Source: DASSSY01 sp035708205 (lineage in GTDB: Bacteria; Bacteroidota; Bacteroidia; Chitinophagales; Chitinophagaceae). Taken from it: a stretch of 64,000 nucleotides of DNA. Position 1 is the stretch's first letter; each line of letters opens with the position of its first letter. Location: contig DASSSY010000004.1 of NCBI GenBank assembly GCA_035708205.1, positions 1-64,000 of the forward strand. The letters are read 5' to 3'. The notes under the pieces are model-generated. The model did not search any database and had not been told where the DNA came from. It saw only the letters and a list, made by a program, of their open reading frames with translations. Below, one piece after another: positions 35,252 through 44,257 of this stretch. The translations under genes were made by a program, and so were the position numbers.

Positions 35252-38200
35252 ATGAACCTTCCGGAATTATTAGTCCATTATGAAAAAGATAGCCGGCTAA
35301 AGGAATTAGCCGCCGGTCTTTCGTTGCCCAGTCCATTATTGTCCGTACATTTAAAAAATGTTTGCGGCTCGGCTATAAGCTTTTATGCTAATGCTATCTT
35401 GCAGGCATCACCCTGTAACCATGTCTTTGTTCTGGACGACAAAGAATCCGCGGCTTATTTTCATAATGACTTGTCTGAGCTGTCCCGTTCAACCGAAATT
35501 TGCCTTTTCCCTGATTCCTTTAAAAAGCCAGGCGATTACCGAACGCTGAACAGCAGCCATATCATGCTGCGCACAGAGGCTCTGACCAAATTCAATCAAA
35601 AGGCCCAGCGCAAGGTACTGGTAACTTATCCGGAAGCTTTAATGGAAAAGGTGGTTAATAATCAGACTTTAGCGGATAAAAGGATTTTTATCAAAACCGG
35701 CGAGCATCTTGATGTACCGGTACTGTTAAGCCGTTTTGAAGATCTGGGTTTCCGAAAAGAAGATTTTGTTTACGAGCCGGGCCAAATTGCCATCCGGGGC
35801 GGCATCCTGGATATTTACTCTTTCGGGAACGAACACCCGTTTCGCATAGAACTCTTCGGCAACGAAGTAGATAGTATTCGTATTTTCAACCCTGAAACAC
35901 AATTATCGGAACGCAAACTATTACACGTTTCCATCCTGCCCGACCTGGAAGTGCAAACCGCAGCCAAGGATAAGATATCCTTGCTCAGTTACTTACCGGA
36001 GCAAACCGTTTTCTGGTTTAAGGACACCATCTATTGTCTGGGCAAAATGGAAACACTGGCAGCAGATCTTCCCGATAAGCTGGCTTCTAAAAATGGGCAA
36101 ACAATAACATCCGGTTCAGGGGACATAAAGCTGGATGAAGTATCCATAGCGGATTTTGAAAATATTGTTTCCTGGAAAAAAAACTTAGAACGCTTTCATT
36201 GTTGCAGCTGGAGCCACCAGGAGCAAATTGGCCTGTTTAAGTCTTTTAACGTCCATCATGCCATTACGCTCAACTTCGATACCGAAATTCAACCGGTATT
36301 TAACCGGAATTTCAACCTGCTGACAAAAAATCTGGAAACCCAACAAGAAAAGGGCTTTCAAACTTATCTTTTTGCCGAAAACCCCAAACAGCTTGAGCGA
36401 CTGAGAAGCATTTTTGAGGACATCGGTACACAAATCCAGTTTAGTCCTATCCCCATGGCCATCAGCCAGGGCTTTGTGGATAATGAGCACAAAATATTAG
36501 CTTATACAGACCATCAGATTTTCCAGCGCTATCATAAATACAAAGTCAAACAGGCTTATACCAAAAGCCAGGCCATCACCTTAAAGGTATTGCGGGAATT
36601 GCAACCGGGCGATTATGTGACGCATATCGATCATGGCATCGGACGGTACAGCGGCTTACAGAAAATAGAGGTCAATGGCGCCATGCAGGAGGCCATCCGG
36701 ATCATTTACCGGGATAATGATGTGCTTTATGTCAACATCAATTCCTTGCATAAGATCAGCAAATATACCGGCAAGGAGGGCACCGTGCCTAAGGTGTACA
36801 AGTTAGGAAGCGATGCCTGGCAAAAGCTAAAGAATAAAACAAAAAAGAAAGTCAAGGATATTGCGGCGGACCTGATCAAACTTTATGCTAAACGGAAAGC
36901 CTCTAAAGGCTTCTCCCATATTCCCGATACCTACCTGCAAACCGAGCTGGAATCCTCATTTATTTATGAGGACACGCCTGATCAGGCAAAAGCCACCGCG
37001 GATGTCAAACGCGACATGGAATCACCGTCGCCGATGGACCGGCTGGTTTGTGGCGACGTCGGTTTCGGTAAAACGGAAATTGCCATCCGCGCAGCGTTTA
37101 AAACGGTAAACGATAACAAACAGGCAGCAATCCTGGTGCCAACAACCATTTTGGCTTATCAGCATTATCAGACCTTTTCCGAACGCCTGGCCAACTTCCC
37201 GGTAACGGTAGACTATCTCAACCGCTTTAAATCGGCAAAAGAAAAAAAGGAAACCTTACAAAAGCTGGCGGACGGCAAAATCGATATCATTATCGGAACA
37301 CATGCCCTTTTGGGTAAGGATGTTAAATTCAAAGACCTGGGCGTTTTAATTGTTGACGAAGAGCAGAAATTCGGTGTGGGCGCCAAAGAAAAATTGCGCG
37401 AAAGGAAAGCCAATGTGGATACGCTTACCTTAACCGCAACCCCTATTCCCAGGACCCTGCAATTCTCATTGATGAACGCCAGGGATCTCAGCATTATCAA
37501 TACACCACCGCCCAATCGCCAGCCGGTGCATACGGAGCTTATCGGCTTCAATGAACAATTTATCCGTGATGCCATTTATTTTGAAACCGAAAGAGGCGGA
37601 CAGGTTTATTTTATCCACAACCGCATCCAAAGCCTGCCGTCGATTGCCGAAAAGCTGAAAGAGCTTTGTCCCGATTTGGAAATCGCCCTGGCTCATGGCC
37701 AAATGGACGGCAGGCATCTGGAAAAGACTCTGATGGATTTTATCCATCACAAATATGATGTGCTTTGCTGCACCAATATTGTGGAAAGCGGGGTGGACAT
37801 TTCCAATGCCAATACCATTTTTATCAACAATGCACATCAATTCGGCTTAAGCGATTTGCACCAGTTGCGCGGACGTGTGGGTCGAAGCAATAAAAAAGCT
37901 TTTTGCTACCTGTTGGCGCCTTCATTGGCTACCCTGCCGGGAGATAGCCGTAAAAGGCTCCAGGCTTTGGAACAATTCAATGAATTAGGCAGCGGCTTCC
38001 AACTGTCTATGCGTGACCTGGACATCCGGGGTGCCGGTGATTTGCTGGGAGGGGAACAGAGCGGATTTATCACGGACATCGGTTTTGAAACCTATCAGAA
38101 AATCCTGGCCGAAGCCATGCGGGAGTTGAAGTCAACCGATTTTAAAGATGTTTTTGCCGAAGAGCTTAAGCGGCAGGACAATTTTGTGCATGATTTTACG

Positions 38201-38662
38201 ATGGATACCGATTTGGAAATCCTCATTCCGGATGATTATGTACAGAATATCAGTGAACGGCTTAGCCTGTACACCCGGTTGGATAATGTCAGGAACGCGG
38301 AAGAACTTCAAAAAATGCAAACGGAGATCACCGACCGTTTCGGTACAATGCCAAAGCCGGTAACAGATTTATTTACAGCCGTCCATTGCCGGCAGCTGGC
38401 TGAAAAGATGGGATTTGAAAAACTAATACTCAAAGATAAGCTGATGCGGCTGTATTTCCTTAGCGAACCGGAATCGCCTTATTTCGAAACCGAGAAGTTC
38501 CATCACATTCTCCATTTTATTCAAACGCAGACCAACCAGGCCAGCTTAAAACAAAGAGGAAAAAACTTTTTCCTTACCGTTAAGAATGTCAAAGATATCA
38601 ATGCCGTTTTCCGGTTTTTAAAAGACATGACGCCTGAAAAAACCGAAAAACGGCAAAGCTAG
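35252..38662 (+). CDS. mfd: Transcription-repair coupling factor Mfd
   Basis: This 1136-residue protein has the full Mfd layout. A UvrB-like N-terminal module comes first, then the RNA polymerase-interaction domain (PGDYVTHIDHGIGRYSGLQ near 450). The RecG-like translocase carries Walker A GDVGFGKTEIAIRAA near 600 and the DEEQ box (VDEEQKFGVGAKEKLR) near 700. The C-terminal TRCF domain ends near 1125. It removes stalled RNA polymerase and recruits UvrA. The ATG at 35252 is chosen because the frame upstream overlaps the preceding lipoprotein stop. A TAATTTTG box at 35233-35240 may be its own -7 element. Confidence 0.97.
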   Translation: MNLPELLVHYEKDSRLKELAAGLSLPSPLLSVHLKNVCGSAISFYANAILQASPCNHVFVLDDKESAAYFHNDLSELSRSTEICLFPDSFKKPGDYRTLNSSHIMLRTEALTKFNQKAQRKVLVTYPEALMEKVVNNQTLADKRIFIKTGEHLDVPVLLSRFEDLGFRKEDFVYEPGQIAIRGGILDIYSFGNEHPFRIELFGNEVDSIRIFNPETQLSERKLLHVSILPDLEVQTAAKDKISLLSYLPEQTVFWFKDTIYCLGKMETLAADLPDKLASKNGQTITSGSGDIKLDEVSIADFENIVSWKKNLERFHCCSWSHQEQIGLFKSFNVHHAITLNFDTEIQPVFNRNFNLLTKNLETQQEKGFQTYLFAENPKQLERLRSIFEDIGTQIQFSPIPMAISQGFVDNEHKILAYTDHQIFQRYHKYKVKQAYTKSQAITLKVLRELQPGDYVTHIDHGIGRYSGLQKIEVNGAMQEAIRIIYRDNDVLYVNINSLHKISKYTGKEGTVPKVYKLGSDAWQKLKNKTKKKVKDIAADLIKLYAKRKASKGFSHIPDTYLQTELESSFIYEDTPDQAKATADVKRDMESPSPMDRLVCGDVGFGKTEIAIRAAFKTVNDNKQAAILVPTTILAYQHYQTFSERLANFPVTVDYLNRFKSAKEKKETLQKLADGKIDIIIGTHALLGKDVKFKDLGVLIVDEEQKFGVGAKEKLRERKANVDTLTLTATPIPRTLQFSLMNARDLSIINTPPPNRQPVHTELIGFNEQFIRDAIYFETERGGQVYFIHNRIQSLPSIAEKLKELCPDLEIALAHGQMDGRHLEKTLMDFIHHKYDVLCCTNIVESGVDISNANTIFINNAHQFGLSDLHQLRGRVGRSNKKAFCYLLAPSLATLPGDSRKRLQALEQFNELGSGFQLSMRDLDIRGAGDLLGGEQSGFITDIGFETYQKILAEAMRELKSTDFKDVFAEELKRQDNFVHDFTMDTDLEILIPDDYVQNISERLSLYTRLDNVRNAEELQKMQTEITDRFGTMPKPVTDLFTAVHCRQLAEKMGFEKLILKDKLMRLYFLSEPESPYFETEKFHHILHFIQTQTNQASLKQRGKNFFLTVKNVKDINAVFRFLKDMTPEKTEKRQS

Positions 38663-38697
38663 TCGTTCCTTTAGCGACAGCACTGAATAAGGCTGGA

Positions 38698-39198
38698 TTA
38701 CCCCAGCGTAGACCGGATCATCCAAGCCGATTTTTCATGCTTCCGCAATAAGCCTGTTAAGAAATCCGCCCCGCCCGCATCTTTGTATTCTTCATCAAAA
38801 ACGTCAATTAAAGAGCGCAGATCGCAGATAAGCCGGCTGTGATCGGCCAGCAACTCAGTCAGCATATCAGGCGTAATGGCGGCCGTCTGCTCATGCTCCT
38901 TCAAGGTAGCATCAGCCAGGAATTGCTTCATACTGCCCTGGGCAAAGAAATCCATTTGACGAATACGTTCCGCTATTTCATCTATTGTATTTGCTAAAAT
39001 ACCATATTCAGCCTCCAGGAATAAATGCATATCATGGAATTGCTTCCCAACAATATTCCAATGAAACTTCCGGGTTTTCAGATATAAAACACTTTCATTG
39101 GCCAAAAGTTTGTTGAGCTGCACGGCAATTTTTTTACGGGTTGCTTCGCTGATGCCGATATCATCTTTCCTGGTCATTTGTTTTTTTGCTTTTGCCAT
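38698..39198 (-). CDS. dps: Dps-family ferritin (DNA protection during starvation)
   Basis: This 166-residue protein has the Dps four-helix core with the inter-subunit ferroxidase residues in KFHWNIVGKQFHDMHLFLEAEY near residues 43-64. A Lys/Arg-rich N-terminal tail (MAKAKKQMTRKDD) could bind DNA. It stores iron and detoxifies peroxide. It converges with mfd, 35 bp away. Confidence 0.93.
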   Translation of the reverse strand: MAKAKKQMTRKDDIGISEATRKKIAVQLNKLLANESVLYLKTRKFHWNIVGKQFHDMHLFLEAEYGILANTIDEIAERIRQMDFFAQGSMKQFLADATLKEHEQTAAITPDMLTELLADHSRLICDLRSLIDVFDEEYKDAGGADFLTGLLRKHEKSAWMIRSTLG

Positions 39199-39321
39199 AG
39201 TTAAAAGATTTTTTTAAGTTAGAAAGTAAAACGCACTGGCTTTTCATTACAGACGAAGTTATTTATTACCAGACACAACACCATTTCTTTAGCAATATGG
39301 TAACATAAATAAAAACAATGA

Positions 39322-40101
39322 TCATTCATTCTTTTTCTGATCTTCCCGCATACGCATTTCTTTGGCATCGCGAAGAAAATCTGAAGCAAAAATAAAGTCG
39401 TTCAGCAGGGGGTCTTTATTGTAGATAATCTCTTTATTGGTACCCTCCCATTGCTTTTTACCCTGGTGCATATAAACAATATGGTCCCCACTCTCCATCA
39501 CGGTATTCATATCGTGTGTGTTGATAACGGTGGTAATATTGTATTCTATAGTCAGCTCTTTAATCAATTTGTCGATAACCAGCGACGTTTGCGGGTCAAG
39601 TCCCGAATTGGGCTCATCACAAAATAAGTATTTGGGATTCATCACCAAAGCCCGGGCCAGGGCCACCCTTTTCTTCATCCCGCCACTGATTTCCGCGGGA
39701 TACTTTTTATTGGCGCCGGAAAGGTTTACACGGTCTAAGATTTCATCCACGCGCTTTACTTTTTCCCGGTAAGTTTTATTGGTAAACATGTCCAAGGGAA
39801 ATTTCACGTTTTCCAAAACAGTTTTACTGTCAAACAGCGCTGAGCCTTGGAAGAGCATACCGATCTGCTGACGCAATCCTTTTTTTTCGACATCATTCAT
39901 CTGCAACAGGTCCTGGCCCTGGTAAAGAACGGCGCCTTCGTCAGGCTGTATCAGTCCAACCATGCACTTCAACGTAACCGTTTTGCCACTGCCGCTACTG
40001 CCGATAATCAGGTTGGTCTTTCCTGCCTCCATTGTGAATGAGATGCCCTTGAGAACTTCCTTGTCGCCGAAGCTTTTTTTAATATTCTTTACCTCAATCA
40101 T
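39322..40101 (-). CDS. ABC transporter ATP-binding protein, MlaF-like
   Basis: This 259-residue ATPase has Walker A GSSGSGKTVTLK near residue 35, the signature ISGGMKKRVALARAL near 137-151 and Walker B YLFCDEPNSGLDP near 158-170. The signature GGM and the PNSGLDP sequence are typical of MlaF/Ttg2A ATPases of the lipid-asymmetry (Mla) system. No MlaE permease or MlaD substrate-binding gene is adjacent, so its partners must be encoded elsewhere. The ATG at 40101 is chosen over an upstream hydrophobic extension. Confidence 0.9.
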   Translation of the reverse strand: MIEVKNIKKSFGDKEVLKGISFTMEAGKTNLIIGSSGSGKTVTLKCMVGLIQPDEGAVLYQGQDLLQMNDVEKKGLRQQIGMLFQGSALFDSKTVLENVKFPLDMFTNKTYREKVKRVDEILDRVNLSGANKKYPAEISGGMKKRVALARALVMNPKYLFCDEPNSGLDPQTSLVIDKLIKELTIEYNITTVINTHDMNTVMESGDHIVYMHQGKKQWEGTNKEIIYNKDPLLNDFIFASDFLRDAKEMRMREDQKKNE

Positions 40102-40177
40102 AAAATGAATCCCAATAAAAATGCGTACCTGAATGGTTATACAGATACGCAAATGTAAATAAAAATAACGCTCAGAC

Positions 40178-40831
40178 TTATTTCAGGCTTTGGGCATCCT
40201 GAAGAAACTTCTCCAATCCGATATCGGTTAACGGATGTTTCAGCAAGCCTAAAATGGAACCCAAAGGACAAGTGCAAATATCGGCACCGGCTTCAGCACA
40301 TTTGATAATATGCAGCGGATTACGGATGGAGGCAGCCAAAACTTCGGTATCAAACAGATAATTATTGAAAATCTGAACAATTTGCTGGATCAAAGGAACG
40401 CCGTCCCAACCGGCATCGTCCACACGGCCAATGAAGGGGGAAACCATTGCCGCGCCGGCTTTTGCTGCCAGCAAGGCCTGACCCGCGGAAAAAACCAGGG
40501 TGCAATTTGTAGCGATACCGTTGTCTGTAAACCATTTGATGGCTTTGACGCCATCTTTGATCATCGGGATTTTAACCACGATATTGTCATGAATTTTAGC
40601 TAATTCACTACCTTCTTTAATCATGCCTTCAAAATCAGTGGCAATAACTTCAGCGCTTACCGGGCCGTCCACTATGTTACAAATGGCTTCGTAATGCTTA
40701 AAAATATCCTTTTTCCCTTTGATGCCTTCTTTGGCCATTAAAGAAGGATTGGTCGTCACACCGTCTAAAATGCCCAAATCATAAGCTTCCTGAATTTGGG
40801 CCAAGTTGGCGGTATCGATGAAAAATTTCAT
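40178..40831 (-). CDS. fsa: Fructose-6-phosphate aldolase / transaldolase (TalC-type)
   Basis: This 217-residue protein of the small transaldolase group has FIDTANLAQIQ at the start, GVTTNPSLMAKEG near 24-36 and the Schiff-base Lys in VVKIPMIKDG near 85-94. FIGRVDDAGWDG near 132-143 also fits. It works in the pentose phosphate pathway or as fructose-6-phosphate aldolase; the two are hard to separate by eye. It follows the SRP RNA gene by 70 bp. Confidence 0.92.
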   Translation of the reverse strand: MKFFIDTANLAQIQEAYDLGILDGVTTNPSLMAKEGIKGKKDIFKHYEAICNIVDGPVSAEVIATDFEGMIKEGSELAKIHDNIVVKIPMIKDGVKAIKWFTDNGIATNCTLVFSAGQALLAAKAGAAMVSPFIGRVDDAGWDGVPLIQQIVQIFNNYLFDTEVLAASIRNPLHIIKCAEAGADICTCPLGSILGLLKHPLTDIGLEKFLQDAQSLK

Positions 40832-40903
40832 GTCGAACGGGTTTTATCTGACGGTTAAAAGAGGAGAAATTATTGAGCGGCTTATTGCCCAAAATAAAAA
40901 AGT

Positions 40904-40997
40904 GGCAAGTTACTTATATCGCGCCGCTCAACCACCTATCCTTGCTGCATTCCTGCCCTGGGGAGGTTCAGCGGGAGCTGGCCGTATAAGACTTGCC
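40904..40997 (-). ncRNA. ffs: Signal recognition particle RNA (4.5S, small bacterial type)
   Basis: The minus strand can form a long rod closed by GGCAAGT (5', 40991-40997) and ACTTGCC (3', 40904-40910). Its apex holds the conserved SRP core CAGGGCAGGAATGCAGCAAG, with the GGAA tetraloop at 40950-40953 and the asymmetric AGCA loop that binds Ffh. Immediately upstream lies a TACCTTTG -7 box (41002-41009), and downstream an ACTTTTTTATTTT run suits termination. The ends are set by the terminal helix and may be off by a few bases. Confidence 0.88.
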
Positions 40998-41001
40998 GGC
41001 G

Positions 41002-41009
41002 CAAAGGTA
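41002..41009 (-). promoter_or_regulatory. -7 element of the SRP RNA gene
   Basis: TACCTTTG on the minus strand at 41002-41009, followed by CGCCGGCAAG, puts the transcription start at the first bases of the SRP RNA helix. The -33 region is T-rich but without a clear TTTG. Confidence 0.65.
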
Positions 41010-41034
41010 CCTATTATTTCGGGAAATGAAAAAT

Positions 41035-41928
41035 TTAATCAGGAATATATGGTTTTAAAATGTCCTGCAATTGTCTGATCTCTTCAGCTTTTTCCTGCTC
41101 ATGGTGCAGGAAATAAGTGGCGCTGAGCTCATCCAGCATTTTGAAAATAATTTCTTTGGCCGTTAGCGGCTTAATCTGTCCTGAGGGAGGCCGCTCATTG
41201 ATCTTGCTGAGATAAACATTGACATCATTCTGGGTATACACCATACCGTTTACCGGGTCGATATAAAACTGAATACTCTGAACAGGATTGTCTCGCGGTG
41301 AAAGAAAATGATATAAGTTGTCGAAAAAGCCCAGGATAAACTGCCGGGGCAGGTTAACGCCGAAAATGGGAATATCCAGGGTTTCACAAATAACCAGATA
41401 TAAAATGCCGATTGAGAAAGAATTGCCGTGCTTACTTTCCAGAAGATGGTTAAGACAATAAAGATCCGGATCTTTATTGACATTGTCTTCCCCCTGAATC
41501 TTATAATAACTATATAAAATACTATTGATCACATTGACCTGTTCTAAAGGTGACAGGTAATGATTAAGCTCCAGCCAGATATTTTTTTGCGCCGCTTCAA
41601 TTTCCGACAATACGATGTCTTTGTCCAGCTCCGGATACCGGTAATTGGCGATCAGCAGAGCCCCATCCAGCAATGAAGCGTTTTTCTTTTTAGCCCATAC
41701 CGCAAAATTCTTTTGCAGCTCCTGGAACAAAGCCCGGTGAATCAGGCTTTCAATGCGCAACTGGACCGTTTCATCCAAAGTGTTCTCCCACAATTGTTCC
41801 AGGCGGGGAATAATAGCTTTGCCATAATCCAGCAGCCGCCCGGCAACGGTTTCAAAAACTTCCGTATCCGGATCATCCATTAAATGAAGCAGAGCCGTAA
41901 TTTCCTTATTATTTTGATGATGCGCCAT
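41035..41928 (-). CDS. Transglutaminase-like/SirB1 family protein
   Basis: This 297-residue protein has an N-terminal helical part and a SirB1-type transglutaminase-like region (about 95-260). HGNSFSIGILYLVICETLDI and FGVNLPRQFILGF fit the SirB1 pattern, but an obvious catalytic Cys is not at the usual place (HGNSFS). The cellular role is unknown. Its 3' end lies only 26 bp from the -7 box of the downstream ffs gene. Confidence 0.8.
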   Translation of the reverse strand: MAHHQNNKEITALLHLMDDPDTEVFETVAGRLLDYGKAIIPRLEQLWENTLDETVQLRIESLIHRALFQELQKNFAVWAKKKNASLLDGALLIANYRYPELDKDIVLSEIEAAQKNIWLELNHYLSPLEQVNVINSILYSYYKIQGEDNVNKDPDLYCLNHLLESKHGNSFSIGILYLVICETLDIPIFGVNLPRQFILGFFDNLYHFLSPRDNPVQSIQFYIDPVNGMVYTQNDVNVYLSKINERPPSGQIKPLTAKEIIFKMLDELSATYFLHHEQEKAEEIRQLQDILKPYIPD

Positions 41929-42118
41929 TAATTCCTTACTTTGTTCACTTTCGCCACGGTTTATTTTTAATAAAGATAAGAGATTTAATACAAAATTAAA
42001 TCATCATCCGATCAGAATGCTCAATGAATCCGGGGTATCCGTTGAAAACGTCATATAAGGTTCGTAAAATTAATCGCTACCTTTAATCCGGTAAATTTAT
42101 ACCGCCCATGATATGAGT

Positions 42119-42661
42119 ATGAAAAAATCAACTTTATTTTTGACCGTTTTCACATTATTCGGCAGCATCAGCTGCCAGCTGCAAAAACAAAAGGCCCAAG
42201 GCCTGCCCAAAACACCAGGTCCGTCAAACGCGTCCATACAGACCCCTTTGCCTTCGGGTTCGCAGATTACCGGCCCCGCCGTGATTGTTTATAAAACACG
42301 AAATAATTATAATGATCTGGTGCCCGTTGAATTGTCTGCCGATAAAACCAGAATCCTTTCCTACCCTGATCCGAAAGATGTTCGGTCGCGGCCGGGACCA
42401 ACGGTCCTGGACAATGGCTATCTGTTAGACCATCGCGGCATCGGGAAAAACGTAGCTTTCCTGAAAATCACTTATGAGGCTTATGCGAAATTGACTGAAA
42501 CACCGCCTTTAGACTCTCTGCAAGCCTGGATCCTGGATAAAAACCCTTTGTTGGAAATCTATGATTGCGGTCGCCGCTACCATGATACGAATTTAAAAGC
42601 GGAACTGAACACCTTAATTCAATCAGGACAGCTCCGGCAAACATGTCATTCAATGAACTAA
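42119..42661 (+). CDS. Hypothetical lipoprotein (conserved in Bacteroidota)
   Basis: This 180-residue protein has a type II signal peptide (MKKSTLFLTVFTLFGSISC) and a Pro/Ser linker. A compact domain follows with VIVYKTRNNYNDLVPVELS, ILSYPDPKDV, GYLLDHRGIGKNVAFLKITY and a disulfide-like Cys in EIYDCGRRY. I recall similar proteins of unknown function in Bacteroidota. Two ATGs lie at the start; the one at 42119 gives the better signal peptide. A terminator follows the stop. Confidence 0.8.
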   Translation: MKKSTLFLTVFTLFGSISCQLQKQKAQGLPKTPGPSNASIQTPLPSGSQITGPAVIVYKTRNNYNDLVPVELSADKTRILSYPDPKDVRSRPGPTVLDNGYLLDHRGIGKNVAFLKITYEAYAKLTETPPLDSLQAWILDKNPLLEIYDCGRRYHDTNLKAELNTLIQSGQLRQTCHSMN

Positions 42662-42684
42662 GCGGGTTCTGGTAAGCAAACAAA

Positions 42685-42717
42685 AAACCGGGAAGCACGT
42701 TTTGTACAGCCCGGTTT
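42685..42717. terminator. Bidirectional terminator
   Basis: AAACCGGG (42685-42692) pairs with CCCGGTTT (42710-42717) between the stops of the plus-strand lipoprotein gene and the minus-strand small gene. Confidence 0.75.
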
Positions 42718-42738
42718 CGCTTAGGAAATAAGTCGAAT

Positions 42739-42945
42739 TTAGAAATCTTTTTTAGCCACTTTATCTTTAATGGCCTGGAGCGCTTTGGCTTCTCCCAGGA
42801 TAGCGCTCATTTTATTTCCTTTTCCGTCATGGCCTTTTGCGATATATCCGCCACGGGCAGTTTTGGAAATAACAGCATCATGCATGGGAACATTCTTTTC
42901 TTTGGTTTTAAGGCAGTAGGCCGTTAGCATTTTGGAAGTGTCCAT
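42739..42945 (-). CDS. Small DUF5679-like protein lacking the zinc cysteines
   Basis: This 68-residue protein reads LTAYCLKTKEKNVPMHDAVI followed by SKTARGGYIAKGHDGKGNKM. The outline matches the DUF5679 zinc ribbon (YCVKCR.K.....P......GRPA..G.CP.CG.KM), but three of the four Cys positions are replaced (T, H-D, G-N). A ten-residue-plus basic tail follows. A TATATTTG -7-like box lies at 42981-42988. The function is unknown, and the family link is by eye. Confidence 0.65.
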   Translation of the reverse strand: MDTSKMLTAYCLKTKEKNVPMHDAVISKTARGGYIAKGHDGKGNKMSAILGEAKALQAIKDKVAKKDF

Positions 42946-43107
42946 AATTTTGAAATTCTATTTTGATTTAAAAATACCTGCAAATATAGGTTCTACTTGC
43001 ATTTCAAAGCTAAAAGTACAGGGAAAGTCGGATATAGCCACAAATTTTTTCAAAAATAATCGGGTTTAATGAAAATTTAGGGTTTAAAGCTTGTACTTAC
43101 CTTCGTT
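42946..43107. other. Intergenic region
   Basis: Apart from the possible -7 box of the small gene (42981-42988) nothing supportable is seen here. Confidence 0.4.
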
Positions 43108-43366
43108 CAGGCCATGGACAAGGTCCCGAACGCCATGCTTTCAAAGTATTGCCCATATGCCCCCAGCTCCTGGAACATGCTTTGGCCGCAGCAGCATTTT
43201 CAACAATCGGCTCAAAACTACCTTCAGCGGTTAATTGTTTAAAGGGCGTACCGGCAGAAATCCCGCCATATCCTACCATAGCCACCGGCTTACGATACCA
43301 TTCCATGGAGAGATAATCACCGCGCTCTTCAAGGTTCCGGCATACCAAGATGTAAAATAAAAACAC
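43108..43366 (-). pseudogene. Remnant of an NADPH-dependent FMN reductase
   Basis: The minus strand preserves pieces of a flavodoxin-fold FMN reductase in shifting frames. PGTLKSAV-like text in one frame runs into DYLSMEWYRKPVAMVGYGGI and SAGT in another. SMFQELGAYGQYFESMAFGT followed by LSMA and a TGA comes in a third. In intact relatives these form PGxLKNAxDYL..EW..KPVxFVxYGGxSAG and the C-terminal LxELxxW helix. The N-terminal half is absent. Confidence 0.65.
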
Positions 43367-43433
43367 AGGCGCCGATGGCCTTTATGACAGGATAAAAAAT
43401 AGTGATTTTCGACCGGCACACATCAGAATCCTG

Positions 43434-43441
43434 TATCTTTG
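43434..43441 (+). promoter_or_regulatory. -7 element of the RidA-like gene
   Basis: TATCTTTG at 43434-43441 is a perfect -7 box, but it lies only 5 bp before the ATG, implying a very short leader or a start further downstream. Confidence 0.5.
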
Positions 43442-43445
43442 TTTC

Positions 43446-43877
43446 ATGTCAGAAAAATTTACTACTAACAAGGCTCCCGGCGCTGTGGGTTTGTATCCTC
43501 ACGCCCGCCGTGCCGGCAATTTATTATTTCTTTCAGGTATCGGCCCCAGAACGGTCAGTAACGATATACCCGGTCTGAAACAAAACGCCAGCGGTCATTT
43601 CCTGGAATTTGATTTTGAAGCCCAGTGCCGGAGCGTCTTTGACAATGTGCGGATTGTGCTGGAAGAATGCGGCAGCAGTTGGGATAAGCTGATAGATGTC
43701 ACCGTATTTTTAACCGACATGCAACGGGATTTTCCAACATATAACCGTGTTTATGCCGAATACTTTAAAGATAATCAGCCTTGCCGGACAACGGTAGGCA
43801 TCCATTCACTGCCTACCTCCATCGCCATTGAATTGAAATGTATTGCAGAAATAAGAAGCCCTGATCACAGCCTATAA
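43446..43877 (+). CDS. RidA family protein
   Basis: This 143-residue protein has the YjgF/RidA fold: YPHARRAGNLLFLSGIGPR near residues 17-35, VFDNVRIVLEECGSSWDKLI near 63-82 and PCRTTVGIHSLPTSIAIELK near 113-133. The conserved Arg and the C-terminal Glu are present. The length and the GxGPR text resemble 2-aminomuconate-deaminase-like members more than canonical RidA. It probably hydrolyses imine/enamine intermediates. Its 3' end overlaps the convergent small membrane gene by 6 bp. Confidence 0.85.
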   Translation: MSEKFTTNKAPGAVGLYPHARRAGNLLFLSGIGPRTVSNDIPGLKQNASGHFLEFDFEAQCRSVFDNVRIVLEECGSSWDKLIDVTVFLTDMQRDFPTYNRVYAEYFKDNQPCRTTVGIHSLPTSIAIELKCIAEIRSPDHSL

Positions 43878-44156
43878 ATTATCTTCTTTTTCTTCATCAT
43901 GGCTGCGGCGTTGTTCCGCGGCTTCTCTTCTGAAAGCCTGAAAAACGATCAGTGCGGCTAAGATAGCCGCCAGGAAGCCGCTGACAGATGCCGTTGTAAA
44001 GCTATTGGTAATATACCATGATGCGCCCGCCACTACCAAATCGGCAATAATCCAAGCGACGGCAAGGCGCGTACGCCACCTCAGGACATTCAGGCTTTGC
44101 TGCTGCGCCATTTTACCAATGTAATAAATGAGAAAGACTAAGATGATTAAATCCAT
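43872..44156 (-). CDS. Small membrane protein, conserved hypothetical
   Basis: This 94-residue protein has about three hydrophobic segments (residues 2-14, 30-48, 55-75) and a charged C-terminal tail (RREAAEQRRSHDEEKED). It has no recognised domain. It is preceded by a perfect promoter (44227-44257) whose spacer lies inside a long inverted repeat. Confidence 0.7.
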   Translation of the reverse strand: MDLIILVFLIYYIGKMAQQQSLNVLRWRTRLAVAWIIADLVVAGASWYITNSFTTASVSGFLAAILAALIVFQAFRREAAEQRRSHDEEKEDNL

Positions 44157-44226
44157 TTTATTGCTGATAAGGTTGCCCTATTGCCATCAACAGATGGCCG
44201 ATGAAAGAGTTTAGCTTTGTGGCCGG

Positions 44227-44257
44227 CAAAGATACGCCCTCAGGCAAAAGCTTCAAA
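44227..44257 (-). promoter_or_regulatory. Perfect-consensus promoter of the small membrane protein
   Basis: On the minus strand TTTG (44254-44257), exactly 19 nt and TATCTTTG (44227-44234) match the consensus exactly. The 44235-44286 inverted repeat overlaps the spacer and -33 element. Confidence 0.8.

Noticed and set aside
40806..41078. 90-codon plus-strand frame
   Set aside because: It covers the SRP RNA gene and its promoter on the other strand and shows no homology.
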